From Gigaspora margarita (Eukaryota; Glomeromycota; Glomeromycetes; Diversisporales; Gigasporaceae), in the NCBI GenBank assembly GCA_009809945.1, contig WTPW01000773.1:214589-278588 (forward strand): a stretch of 64,000 nt of DNA, given 5' to 3'. The position numbers were made by a program, and so were the translations under genes. The notes under the pieces are model-generated. The model made no database searches. It was not told the DNA's origin and worked only from the letters and a program-made list of their open reading frames with translations. This document shows positions 23,771-33,523 of this stretch, in pieces. Every line of letters starts with the position of its first letter. The first letter of the stretch is position 1.

Positions 23771-24223
23771 TGTATATTCGAACTCAAACTAGTTTGCAAA
23801 CTTTAGACCAAACTTATAATTGAATTTGAGTTTGGTTTAAAGTTTGAAACTAGTAGAATTTAGAGTTTGAGTCTGGTTGAACCTGGACCAGACCAATCGG
23901 ACAGGATCTAGGAGCACTAGTAATAATTTAAAAGAAAAAAAATAAACAATATAAGAAAGGGTAAGGTAATAATTACCCATTATATATAAATATATGTATA
24001 TATTCTAAACTTTTATAGAGATTTTAGGTTCAACATTATCTACGGGCTATTTTGAAATGTTTCAAAGGAAGTATCGTTTTTACGTAATTTAAGAGAGGAG
24101 GAGGTGGGTGCAGCAGTCTATTACGTCTATATATATCATATATAAATATTATCTGCTAATTTGTGAGAGGGGGGTCTGACCTTCTAATAAATAATAAGCG
24201 GCACTCCTCTAAAATGCTGTAAT
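23771..24223. other. Intergenic DNA, no gene
   Basis: Contains AAACTTTAGACC-type inverted fragments near 23790-23870 and a GAGGAGGAGGTGGG patch near 24096. No coding sequence recognised. Confidence 0.55.
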
Positions 24224-24479
24224 TAGGGTTGTTATGATAAGTTACTCTGTAACTTACATGGCCTTTATGTAAGTTACAATATAATTTCTACCAGCATTAA
24301 CATCAACTTGACATTTTATAATTTTATCCTGAGCGTTATTTGCACTTACACAATTTACAAGACCAAATTTCATAATTTCATCTTTAGTTATTTCTTATAT
24401 AACTTATAAATAAATAATTTACTTAAGTAAGCTACAATAAAATTTACATCAGTAAATTACATGTAATTTAACAACTCTA
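24224..24479. mobile_element. hAT-like MITE (TAGGGTTGTTA ends)
   Basis: Starts TAGGGTTGTTATGATAAGTT; the right-end inverse is TAGAGTTGTTAAATTACATG. The flanks GCTGTAAT and GCCGTGAT agree at 6 of 8 bases, a decayed 8-bp duplication. Confidence 0.6.
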
Positions 24480-24937
24480 GCCGTGATAAAAATAAATTCT
24501 ACAAAACTCTGCGATTTGGTCAGAATTACATTTAAGTCGGCGGAATTACGATCCCAAATTTCAGCCAAAAATTTATAAATTAATATTGGCCGGAATTACA
24601 ATGATTGCAAACCCTAATCCAGGCCAAAATTTAAAATGATCAACGTTCTAAGCTTATTCCGTGATTTTTCTGCAAACGCAGTTCCTGGCATGGACTTGCG
24701 TACCTTCGTACTATAAGAAAGTATGAAAAATTCGTGGTTTTTTTTTTCTTTTAACAGTCACGCGATTTGTCACATATGTCAGTGATTACGATGTATAGAT
24801 AATGTCAGCATTTTTTTAATACAGTTGACTGTAATATTCGTGCAATCTAAGCAGAAGTTTGAAATGTAAATCAGTAACTTACTTTATTTGGGAAATCTTC
24901 ATTGACTATTGACTCCTTGCTCGAACCTTAACTTCAA
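24480..24937. other. Intergenic DNA upstream of the kinase relic
   Basis: Contains a short inverted pair around GGCCGGAATTACAATGATTG (24590-24612). The region upstream of the pseudogene is not alignable by eye to the promoter of the intact kinase, so the relic has no recognisable promoter. Confidence 0.5.
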
Positions 24938-25640
24938 TTGGTATGAAAAGATAAATCAAATACTATATTGTATCGCTTCTGATCTTGAAGTAATTCATTC
25001 TCAAGAATTGATTCATCGAGATTACATTCTGATAATATTTTGCAAGAAAATTTACATAGTACATATATTGCTGATTCTAATATTAAACCAGAAGTTGAGA
25101 TCAAAGATGTTATGCCGTATGTAGCTCCAGATACCTTACAAGGAAAACCTCACTCAAGCGGTAGATATTTATGGCCTTGGTATTATTATGACAGAGTTAG
25201 CAACAGGAAAGAGAGCGTTTGATGGAGAGCCCTTTGATATTGGACTTTTTGATGAGAATTTGCCAAGCGAACGACCTGGCTTCAATAATGGAACACCAAG
25301 ATGCTACGTGGAATTGGCCAAAGGATGCATAGAACCTGATCCAAATAAGCGACCAACGGCAATAAATATTTGTCAAAGAATTGGATTTTGGCATGAAGAG
25401 ATGGAGCTATGATAATGAGGTTAAAAATCAATTTTTTGAAACAGGTAATATCAAAAAAGACAAATTAATCCAGATGATATGTACAGGAGTAAATTGATCA
25501 ACACCAAAAAGATAATAGAAGCGTTAAAATTCAAAATTCATGACATAAATTCTCAATATCATTTTTTTAGTATAGAAGAGATTCGCCAAAAGGTTGAGAT
25601 ATCATCGATAATTAATAATCCGAATTTTTTTAATATTTTT
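24938..25640 (+). pseudogene. Frameshifted Sel1-kinase paralogue (kinase half only)
   Basis: Closely matches the intact gene from about 30721 onward, through its stop codon and into its 3' flank. All Sel1 repeats and the N-lobe, including the P-loop and the catalytic lysine, are absent. A one-base deletion breaks the frame just after HRD (near 25021). The piece that encodes the DLG motif and following residues in the intact gene is deleted (near 25076). APE has become APD, and another frameshift near 25170 joins the MTELATGKRAFDGE segment in a new frame. PDPNKRPTA is still readable (25335-25362). It cannot make an active kinase. Its 3' flank also matches that of the intact gene, so it is a segmental duplicate rather than a processed copy. 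Confidence 0.9.
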
Positions 25641-26225
25641 TTAGATGTATTTGGTCATTACTTTTATACAATTTACATAGGGCATTGCTATTCGTACCTC
25701 TCATTTTGCTATTTGTACCCTTTCCTATGTAAATAACTAATTATTATCGCAATGCAAGAGTTTAATTTTATATTTTTAGTCATAATATTATTTATATTTT
25801 GTTTGCACTACAATTATATCATGTGACAATTGGCTAAATAATTTTTTTATGAGTAGAATAGCAATTTCCAAAAAAAAAAAACAAATTTTCATTTTAAAAT
25901 TTATGATAATATCTAATCGGACCGGCTAAATTTGATCTGACGCAGATTTTTATTCTGACAGGTATAAAGATATGTATCAACGTTACAGCTGTTCTCATAT
26001 AATTTTATTTTATTAATTTTATTATTACCGTTACTAGTCAAATATGATTTGCAAAGTATATTCATCACCATATAAGTTTTCTGTAGGTTGAATCTCGTGT
26101 AATTTCATATGTCGAAGAATTTTCGTTACTTTTGAAACCTAGCTTATATTAATAACTTCTTACATTTAAATGAAGTCTTGGGCTGACAAGAACAGTCTTT
26201 ACCGGAGTTTCCGCGCAAATTAAAA
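25641..26225. other. 3' flank of the kinase relic, duplicated elsewhere
   Basis: From about 25982 (CAGCTGTTCTCATA) to 26216 (CCGCGCAAATTAAA) the sequence matches 32872-33375 downstream of the intact kinase, including TTTTCTGTAGGTTGAA and the TTTACATTT block. No gene. Confidence 0.7.
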
Positions 26226-26628
26226 GTGGCGGCTTATGCTGAATTTGGGGCCTCTATTTAAATCCCTAGTAGCTACTAAAATCACTTGTTTAGTGCGTTG
26301 GGAGTGCGTCGAGTGTGACCCGGATTTACATGAGGAGAGCATCCTCCTACGTTGAGAATATAATTGGAAATTTTGCTTTGTATTCTCAACGCAGGAGGAT
26401 GGTCTCCTCATGTAAACCCGGGTCACACTCGACGCACTCCCGACGCACTAAACAAGGCAGGACAGCAGTTAAAAATCGAAAAAGACCTCTACAATTCACA
26501 TGTACTCTTTTATTATAAATACTAACCCTAATTTCTAACCTAACTATAAAAAAAGGACTAAAAATCCCAAAAATTTTTTATAATTTCATAATAAAATAAG
26601 TCCAAATTTCAGCATAAGAGCAAACAGT
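26226..26628. mobile_element. MULE-like MITE carrying a GC-rich palindrome
   Basis: Left GGCGGCTTATGCTGAATTTG and the right inverse of CTCTTATGCTGAAATTTGG match the family at 34095-34294, as does the interior TACTAACCCTAATTTCTAACC block. The paralogous segment near 33375 lacks the element, confirming insertion. A CpG-rich foldback (26285-26456) sits inside. Confidence 0.65.
26285..26456. repeat. GC-rich foldback, 76-bp arms
   Basis: Arms 26285-26360 and 26381-26456 differ at about four positions and enclose a loop of about 20 bases. Left begins CTTGTTTAGTGCGTTGGGAG, right ends CTCCCGACGCACTAAACAAG. Several differences are CG to TG or CA changes. The two similar short frames on opposite strands are mirror images produced by the palindrome. 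Confidence 0.9.
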
Positions 26629-26801
26629 ATTAGGCAAAAACCTGTCTCGACGTGTAAGTTTAGTTCTAATATAAACGGATTTATGAATCTTATTATATAA
26701 TAATGAAAAAACAATGGATGCTGCAAGAGTTTATTATTATGGCTTTAATGCATTTAATGAAATAGGTGCACTGGGTCAAGACTTATCTTACAGGAGGCCT
26801 C
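26629..26801. other. Segment shared with 33385-33460 and 38330-38430
   Basis: AGTATTAGGC to GTCTCGACGTG, then AATGAAAAAACAATGGATGC and GACTTATCTTACAGG, have counterparts downstream of the intact kinase on both sides of the 4.7-kb nest. It belongs to the segmental duplication. A short frame exists in this copy but not in the other, so no gene is called. Confidence 0.6.
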
Positions 26802-26817
26802 AATAAAAAGTAATTCT

Positions 26818-27072
26818 TTGGTTTAGGCAGATAAGTACTAGGTCTACTAGCTACATGTTTGAGTTCTTTTGCCTAGCATTAGATTTATAAAATTTTTTCC
26901 AACTGTAAAAAGTTTCCATTAAATGTAATAAAGATAAGAGCAAGGTCTCACCATTAAAATCAAAAAAATAAAATAAAAATAAAATAAAAATAAAATAAAA
27001 ATAAAATAAATAAATAAAAAAATAAAGAAAAAATAATAAAAAAAAATTAAAAAATAAAAAAATAAGATAAAA
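26818..27072 (+). mobile_element. Retroposed insertion with (AAAAT)n tail and 16-bp target repeat
   Basis: AATAAAAAGTAATTCT is found directly before (26802-26817) and after (27073-27088). The insert starts TTGGTTTAGGCAGATAAG, has GTTTGAGTTCTTTTGCCTAG, and ends in about 110 bp of AAAAT-type repeats. This is the layout of a SINE or a 5'-truncated LINE. Part of the direct repeat could be extra tail, but AGTAATTCT is unambiguous. Confidence 0.7.
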
Positions 27073-27088
27073 AATAAAAAGTAATTCT

Positions 27089-27988
27089 GGTGCCACCACA
27101 GTTGATCGACGAGTGTCATAACTGGAAGCATTGAAGCTTATGTTTCTTTATGCCTTATACTGATAATACTACAAATCTAATAGTGGTTGTTATTCTTGCG
27201 TTTTTATTTATAGAAGTATTTATTATCAGTTATCTATCGAATTATGACTATAATCTCACAAATGAAAGAGAACTTTGACGAATTGTTGACATATATATTT
27301 CTGTTTCTAATAAGATTTGCAACCAATATTCCTATAAAACTATGAGGCGACTTGCATGATCGAGGCATTCTTAAATATTTTAACGTATTATAAGAGAAAA
27401 CGGGAAACAAATGGAATGTTATGGCTGTTAATGGAGTACTTCAGAGTAATTTAGGATATAAACCACTCCATACTGGTGTAGTTTGTATACTACACCACTC
27501 CAAATTGTTATAGGAGTCAAATAGAGTGGTTTATACTCCAGAGCAGTGTGAAATTCGATTTTTAAATTAGTTGCGGACCCGCAACTAAATAAAAAGATCT
27601 ACTTGTGGATTGCAAATTTGTATGCGCATATGCACTTCAGATTTCAGCTGCGAACAACCCAATTTAGACAGATATAAATAATTTGTGTCAATGTTGTATA
27701 TTAAAATTTTTTATTTAGATAATCATTATAGCAAATGAAGTTGTTCTAGTATAGTAGTAATACATAATTAGTAAGATATTTTAAAATATACTATATTCCG
27801 GGTAAAATTATAGAGTTTAATCTTAGTAGCTCTGGTGTGGTTTGGTTTTAATAGGCATTCTGGCAAAGTATACATCGCACCATTCTGGATCACTCCTAAG
27901 AGATGCGGTATAGAAATGTAAAACAATATAAATAATGTACGAATAGCTAATATAGTTCATTTCATTATATATATATATATATTATATA
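27089..27988. other. Intergenic DNA with two hairpins
   Basis: No gene recognised. GGTGTAGT and its inverse ACTACACC form a hairpin near 27475-27500 inside a larger inverted pair (ATAAACCACTCC and GAGTGGTTTAT, 27461-27539). TTAGTTGCGG and CCGCAACTAA form a 10-bp stem with 2-base loop at 27567-27588. Confidence 0.6.
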
Positions 27989-27989
27989 G

Positions 27990-28565
27990 TACCGTATAGA
28001 TCTGAAATAACGCCCACCTGCGCATTAATTGGTTGACCTGCGCGTTATTTCGAGTACGCGCATGGGCGTTATTTTAAAACTAATCTATATTTCTTATAAC
28101 AAAATAATAAACAAAAAAGTGGGCGAAGACAGGTTTGTTCTAAGTAAACCTCTTTCGAACTTTAAGTAATGTTTTTCTTCAGGCCGAAACGATTCTAATG
28201 ATGGTTAAACCATTAAAAGCGGTCCAGTAGATCGTCCGAGATAGTTCTTCGAAGTTTGGCACGCTTTGCTGACATACAAAGTCAAACAAGCGTAGTAAAA
28301 CTTCGAAGAGCCATTGTGGGCGATCTACTGGACTGTTTTTAATGATTTAATTATCATCAGAATCGTTTCGACCTTAAGAACAACTTTACTTAAGGCCCTA
28401 AAGTAGATTTACTTAGTACTAAACCTACTTTCCGTCTGTTTTAATATAGGGTGCGCGTTATTTCGAGACGCACATGGGCGTTATTTTGAAACCATATATG
28501 TAATTTTCAGGGGGTCTAATTTTCAAATAACGCCCATTAGGCGTTATTTTGGATCTACACGGTAT
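27990..28565. mobile_element. 'ATAACGCCCA' TIR element with a foldback inside
   Basis: Left TACCGTATAGATCTGAAATA and the right inverse TACCGTGTAGATCCAAAATA both run into ACGCC. GCGTTATTTCGAG occurs at 28045 and 28450. The interior carries the foldback 28120-28440. A small relative is at 36689-36798. No clear target duplication. Confidence 0.65.
28120..28440. repeat. Foldback with arms of about 150 bp
   Basis: The best-matched inner arms start AGGCCGAAACGATTCTAATG (28181) and end at ATCGTTTCGACCT (28374); they include GTCCAGTAGATCG and CTTCGAAG in both orientations. Pairing continues outward through CTAAGTAAACC and its counterpart near 28390-28435. Estimated identity is about 80-85 percent. 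Not coding. Confidence 0.75.
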
Positions 28566-29176
28566 CTCAATTTACAATAAAAAACCAATGATTAAAAATC
28601 GGTTAATTCAGTAATTAATTTATCGAAATACTTGAATATAATATTGAATTCTAACTGAAATCTCTGATTATATGGTTTGTTATTTCTATATTATAGCATT
28701 TTGCAAAAAGACGTGACCTATGATTTATGGATGATCGAGAAAATTTCTGAAACTCTAATTGTTTATATTTTTGAATTGGTAAAATTCTTAAAATTCTTAA
28801 AATATGCAGGATCTCAAATTCTTAGGTGACATTGTAGTCCGCAAAACGCAAAGATCGTATCTTTTTGCAAAACACAATAATAATTAAGGTCTTTAGGATG
28901 TATGTCGCGTAGCTACCTAGTTATTCTATCATGTAGTTACCTACAAGATCAAAGCATATTATATATTATTGTTAAAAGCCAATCAATTAACGTTAGTCAA
29001 TTAATCAATTAGTTGATGAATCTATTAATCAATAATCGATTAATCGATTAATCGTTATTGGTTGATCTATCGATTGGCTGAATCAGTGAAAAATATTACG
29101 TAATATATATATTTTTTACTATACCTCCTCCCGCATAAAATAAAATTGATTGGCTAATTAAAATTTACGTATTTAG
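28566..29176. other. Upstream region of the intact kinase
   Basis: No gene. An inverted repeat at 28978-29077 starts AGCCAATCAATTAACG and ends with CGATTGGCT, with a core of tandem ATCGATTA units. AATTGATTGGCTAATT recurs at 29147. Confidence 0.6.
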
Positions 29177-29220
29177 CATATAAGAGGCTTCCTTCCCCCC
29201 TCAAGATCTTACACAATATT
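29177..29220 (+). promoter_or_regulatory. Putative core promoter of the Sel1-kinase gene
   Basis: CATATAAGAGG (29177-29187) followed by the pyrimidine run CTTCCTTCCCCCCTCAAG fits a TATA box and initiator. This leaves a leader of about 120-130 bases before the ATG at 29338. The start site is not proven. Confidence 0.5.
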
Positions 29221-29337
29221 CGGCACAACCTTTGTTGTCAACTTGACCAACTAAACGATTAACATTAATCGATCTTCGTTTTGGAACACTAATTTAGAAT
29301 AAACGCTAAGAAGTTTTTTTTGACACACACTTTTATC

Positions 29338-31353
29338 ATGGATCAGACAGGCGTGGAATTTCGCGAACTCGGATGGAAATATCAGAACGGCATTGGGGTT
29401 GAAAAGGATAAACACAAGGCATTTGAATACTATAAAAAATCAGCTGAAATGGGTTATGTGGTTGCAATGTTCGATGTTGGTTATTGTTATCGAAATGGAA
29501 TTGGAGTTGAAAAGGATGATCATAAGGCATTCTTTTATTATCAAAAATCTGCAGAGATGGGGGACGTTAATGGAACATATAATGTTGGGCATTGCTATGA
29601 ACATGGAATCGGAGTTGTAAAGGATGAACATAAGGCATTCTTTTATTATCAAAAATCTGCTGAAATGGGTGATGTTTATGGAATATTTGCACTTGGAAGT
29701 TGTTATCATTCGGAAGTCGGAGTTGAAAAGGATGAACATAAGGCGTTCAAGTATTATAAAAAATCTGCAGATATGGGGCATGTTAGTGGAACATATATTG
29801 TTGGATATTTTTACGAAAAAGGAATTGGGGTTGAAAAGGATGAACATAAGGCATTCATTTATTATAAAAAATCTGCAGATATGAGGCACGCTAAAGGAAC
29901 ATATATGGTTGGATATTGTTATGAAAAAGGAATTGGTGTTGAAAAGGATGAACATAAGGCATTCGTTTATTATCAAAAAACTGCAGATATAGGGGATGCT
30001 GAGGGAACACGTGCACTTGGAGTTTGTTATGAAAAAGGAATTGGTATTGAAAGGGATGAACATAAGGCATTCATTTATTATCAAAAGTCAGCTGATATGG
30101 GAGACGCTTTTGGTATGAATAATCTTGGTGGTTGTTATCGTATCGGAAAGGGAGTTATAAAAGATGAACGTAAAGCGTTTGAATGTTACAAAAAGGCCGC
30201 TAATATGAATGATTTTAGGGGAATGGTTAATATTGGTGATTGTTACCGGAATGGAATCGGAGTACAAAGAGATATCCAAAGGGCTAATCACTGGTATCGA
30301 AAAGTAAGAACCCTCAAAAAAATAGATAAAATTTCATATGAAGAAATCGATGATGGTGTTAAAAAGATCTTAAATGATGAAAAATATAAACTATCATGGA
30401 TTAATTATAATGAATTCAAAAATATTATAGAAATAGGAAAAGGTGGATTTGCTACTGTATTTTACGCATTTTGGTATGATAAGAATGATAATATTAATAG
30501 GAGAGTTGCTCTTAAACTCCTTCACAATTCGAATAAAAATGTTGAAAATTTCGTTCAAGAATTGAAGAATTATTGTGAAATAGGTTATGAAAATCCATCA
30601 TTTTTAGAATGTCTTGGAATATCAAGAGACGATACCACTAAAAATTATATTATAGTTTTGAGATATGCAGGTGAATGTTCATTGCGTCAGAATCTCGAAA
30701 TTGTATCTAAATTAGGATGGAAAGATAAATTAAATATATTGCATTGTATCGCTTCTGATCTTGAAGCAATTCATTCTCAAGAAATGATTCATCGAGATTT
30801 ACATTCTGGTAATATTTTGCAAGACAATTTACATAGTGCATACATTGCTGATTTGGGGTTTTTAGTGTCATCTGATATTAAACAATATGGTGAGATAAAT
30901 GGTGTTTTGCCGTATGTAGCACCAGAGGTCTTACAAGGAGAACCATTCACACAAGAGGCAGATATTTACAGCTTCGGTATCATTATGACGGAGTTAGCAA
31001 CAGGGAAAAGAGCGTTTGATGGTGAGTTTTTTGATACTAAACTTTCGGTGAGAATTTGTCGAGGCGAACGACCTGGATTCGGTGAGAGAACACCAAAATA
31101 CTATGTCAAATTGGCCAAAAGATGCATGGAACCTGATCCAAATAAACGACCAACGGCAACAAATATTTGTTACAGAGTAGGATATTGGCTTGAAGAAATG
31201 GAACAGGATGATGATAATGAGGTTAAGAAGCAATTTCTTGAAGTGGACATTATCAAATCAGAAACATCAGAATTGATTCATCCAAATGATATGTATGCGA
31301 GTAAATTGATCAACACCAGAGAGATAACCGAAGCGTTAAAATCAAAAACATAA
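29338..31353 (+). CDS. Sel1-repeat protein kinase (TKL-like)
   Basis: A 671-residue single-exon protein. Nine Sel1-like repeats of about 36 residues occupy residues 5-323 (pattern G.CY..GIGVEKDEHKAF.YY.KSA) and should form an alpha-solenoid for protein binding. The kinase domain runs from about 358 to 620: P-loop GKGGFA (367-372), VALK lysine 393, HRDLHSGN with Asp487 and Asn492, DLG (505-507) in place of DFG, APE (528-530), DIYSFG with Asp542 and an RPT arginine near 604. All core catalytic residues are present, so it is predicted active, probably on Ser/Thr. No signal peptide or membrane segment is seen. I start at ATG 29338 (A at -3, G at +4); an upstream in-frame TTG is not a plausible nuclear start. 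Sel1-kinase genes are strongly amplified in Rhizophagus; substrates are unknown. A broken paralogue lies at 24938-25640. Confidence 0.95.
   Translation: MDQTGVEFRELGWKYQNGIGVEKDKHKAFEYYKKSAEMGYVVAMFDVGYCYRNGIGVEKDDHKAFFYYQKSAEMGDVNGTYNVGHCYEHGIGVVKDEHKAFFYYQKSAEMGDVYGIFALGSCYHSEVGVEKDEHKAFKYYKKSADMGHVSGTYIVGYFYEKGIGVEKDEHKAFIYYKKSADMRHAKGTYMVGYCYEKGIGVEKDEHKAFVYYQKTADIGDAEGTRALGVCYEKGIGIERDEHKAFIYYQKSADMGDAFGMNNLGGCYRIGKGVIKDERKAFECYKKAANMNDFRGMVNIGDCYRNGIGVQRDIQRANHWYRKVRTLKKIDKISYEEIDDGVKKILNDEKYKLSWINYNEFKNIIEIGKGGFATVFYAFWYDKNDNINRRVALKLLHNSNKNVENFVQELKNYCEIGYENPSFLECLGISRDDTTKNYIIVLRYAGECSLRQNLEIVSKLGWKDKLNILHCIASDLEAIHSQEMIHRDLHSGNILQDNLHSAYIADLGFLVSSDIKQYGEINGVLPYVAPEVLQGEPFTQEADIYSFGIIMTELATGKRAFDGEFFDTKLSVRICRGERPGFGERTPKYYVKLAKRCMEPDPNKRPTATNICYRVGYWLEEMEQDDDNEVKKQFLEVDIIKSETSELIHPNDMYASKLINTREITEALKSKT
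29350..30306 (+). repeat. 108-bp coding tandem repeat (Sel1 units)
   Basis: The nine Sel1 units are also DNA repeats of 108 bp. The middle units share GAAAAGGATGAACATAAGGC and neighbouring bases almost exactly, while the first and last units are more diverged. This suggests recent copying of central units by unequal exchange. Confidence 0.85.
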
Positions 31354-32572
31354 GGCATAAAATCCTCAATATTATTTTTTCTAGGATCGTCAAGGAACAG
31401 ATCAGCAAGGGATTGAACCTGTCGAGATCATCGTTGATTAATAATTCAATTATATATTTTTAATTTTTTTTTTATGAAAAAATGAAGATTTATGCAATTT
31501 GTAATTTTATATATTAAAAATACTTTTTTATAATATACATGTTTTTATGTATATAATATTAGGTTTAATATGTTTTTTTGTTTACTGAAAAGTTTTAAAA
31601 AATTAAAATTACATTTAAAGTTCATTTAAAAACAGAAGTCTATTGTTTTTAAAATTATTATTATTAACAAATTCATTATGCCATCCAACAATCGCAGCCT
31701 ACGCACCGATAGTCAAAATTTTAATTATCTTCGAATTTGTATTTTTACGTGAAATAATTATTTAGCTTCTGAAGTCCTTCAAAAGTAAGCGAGGCATTCA
31801 AAGGACACAAATCCATACACTGCCTAAAATAATGGCAGGAAGCCCTTGAATGAGTGATTCAGTTTGCTTACAATACTATTACCTTGAATTACAATTTACG
31901 TATGATCTGTTCAAAAAAGTGCATTTTACAGAAATCGCAGACAAATTTTCAGTAATAATATTCAATAGTTATGAGTAGATGTACAGTACCTCTCAAGAGA
32001 TAAACCTAGCATACACTCTGTCGTGCGAGTCATGTGAAAAGGTTCGTTTTAAATCATATCGGCCGATTTGATTTTTTGGGCCTTTTTTCGATAAACTGTT
32101 ACACGAAAATTTGCTCCTAAGTGATGTTAAAATTAACAAACGAAGCACTGTTACAACTAACAAAAGAACTTTTTTGGCATCTAGACAAGTTAAAAAACCA
32201 ATAAAATCCAATAAAAGAGCTACGTTAAGCTGTAGAAAGAAGTACTTTTACCGTTTGTTGAAATACTCGGGTGTTTTAGGAAAGGGACGATGGGTTATGA
32301 TGGGTTGGTAACTTCAAGGATAAACTCGGAAGCAAAATTTTAAAAAAACTGCCCTTTTTAACATACATTTGGCTTATAATTAAATATATAAGTACCATAA
32401 TTTCTATGTATTTAATATAAATACAAGGTTAGTTAAAAAGGCCGTTCTTATGAAAATTCGCACTGTACTAAATTTTAAGTACGAAATTTCTTTGATAAAC
32501 CTCAATCGTGATTGGTTGATTTTGGGGTCTGATATGTTATATATGCTAGAAATTTTATAATCGGATAGTTTA
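31354..32572. other. 3' flank of the intact kinase, no gene
   Basis: 31354-31450 matches the flank of the pseudogene (CTCAATATTATTTTT, GAGATCATCG). Short frames near 31993-32311 on both strands have no recognisable domain and overlap each other. Confidence 0.6.
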
Positions 32573-32649
32573 CCTTGCGTGAGATATGTCATCTCATTCA
32601 AGTCACGCAAAATCGTGGACGCGATAATTTTGCCAAATCTCACGCAGGG
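32573..32649. mobile_element. 77-bp TA-flanked MITE
   Basis: Left CCTTGCGTGAGATATG, right-end inverse CCTGCGTGAGATTTGG, with TA on both sides (32571-32572, 32650-32651). It is very small; an inner TCAAGTCACGCAAAATCGTG gives further pairing. Confidence 0.6.
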
Positions 32650-32701
32650 TACATCTCTAATTATGAAGCACAGATTATAAGTAACCTAACCTAACTGCAG
32701 T

Positions 32702-32790
32702 GTTGGGTCCGTTTATATGTCCAATTGTTCAATCACCCAATTTTTGTGTTCAATTGTCCAATCGTGCAATTTTTTATAAGCCCAATTGCC
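32702..32790. mobile_element. hAT-like mini-element (CAGTGTTGGG)
   Basis: Starts CAGTGTTGGGTCCG and carries repeated CCAATTGTCCAAT-type units, ending near GCCCAACATTTA. The flanks CCTAACTG and CCTAACCA suggest a decayed 8-bp duplication. Confidence 0.45.
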
Positions 32791-32867
32791 CAACATTTAC
32801 CTAACCAATCGGATTGTTTTTTTGATCTTTTTATTTTGACACAACGTACATAAAGTTATTGAATGCA

Positions 32868-33523
32868 TTAACATTACAACTGTTCTCATAAATTATAAAA
32901 ATTTAGCCGATGATTATTCAGCCGAATTTGACATTGGATTTATACAACGCATATTTTATTACCGTTATTAGTCAAATATGATGTTGCAAAGCATATTAAT
33001 TGAGGCCGACTTGAGTAATCTAGACTTTGGCAAATTTTCTGTAGGTTGAAATCTCGTGAGTTTCATTGTTCCCAAATAAAAGTTGACTTTTAAGCGAAGT
33101 TAGTAAATGAACTCTGGCTAGTTCAACTACTAATGAAGACGAAAATAAACATATTCGGAATTAGAAAACAAAAGACCACCACGAAGAAGCCAAACGAATC
33201 AAAAATCACACCAAATTCTTCGTAAGCCAAAAAAGACTATGGTGGTTGTTGAAGAATTTCCGTCACTTTTTAGAAAAACACGTCTATTATTGAAATCTAA
33301 CTTATATAACTTTTTACATTTCAGGTGAAATCTAATGGGTTGACAAGAAGCCTACCGTAAATTTTCGCGCAGATTAAATAAAACTGAGCATACAGTATTA
33401 GGAAAATATCAGTCTCGATGTATATAGGTTTAGTTCTAATAATACACGGAATTATAAACGATAAATATATCTTAGAAACTTGCAAATTAACAACTTTAAT
33501 ACTGTTTGCAATTAACTACAAAG
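32868..33523. other. Duplicated flank of the intact kinase
   Basis: Matches 25980-26216 and 26628-26690 downstream of the pseudogene. An extra block (about 33075-33262, with CCACCACGAAGAAGCC and GGTGGTTGTTG at opposite sides) is absent from the pseudogene side and is probably another insertion. Confidence 0.65.

Noticed and set aside
26220..26518. Two similar proteins on opposite strands
   Set aside because: They are mirror images caused by the 76-bp-arm palindrome.
26701..26806. Short conserved-looking coding fragment near AATGGATGCTGCAAGAG
   Set aside because: The paralogous copy near 38340 has stops and frame changes in the same place, so there is no sign of selection on a protein.
29440..30084. 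Antisense open frame of 214 residues inside the kinase gene
   Set aside because: It is a shadow of the in-phase 108-bp Sel1 repeat; the sense strand encodes a conserved domain and the antisense does not.
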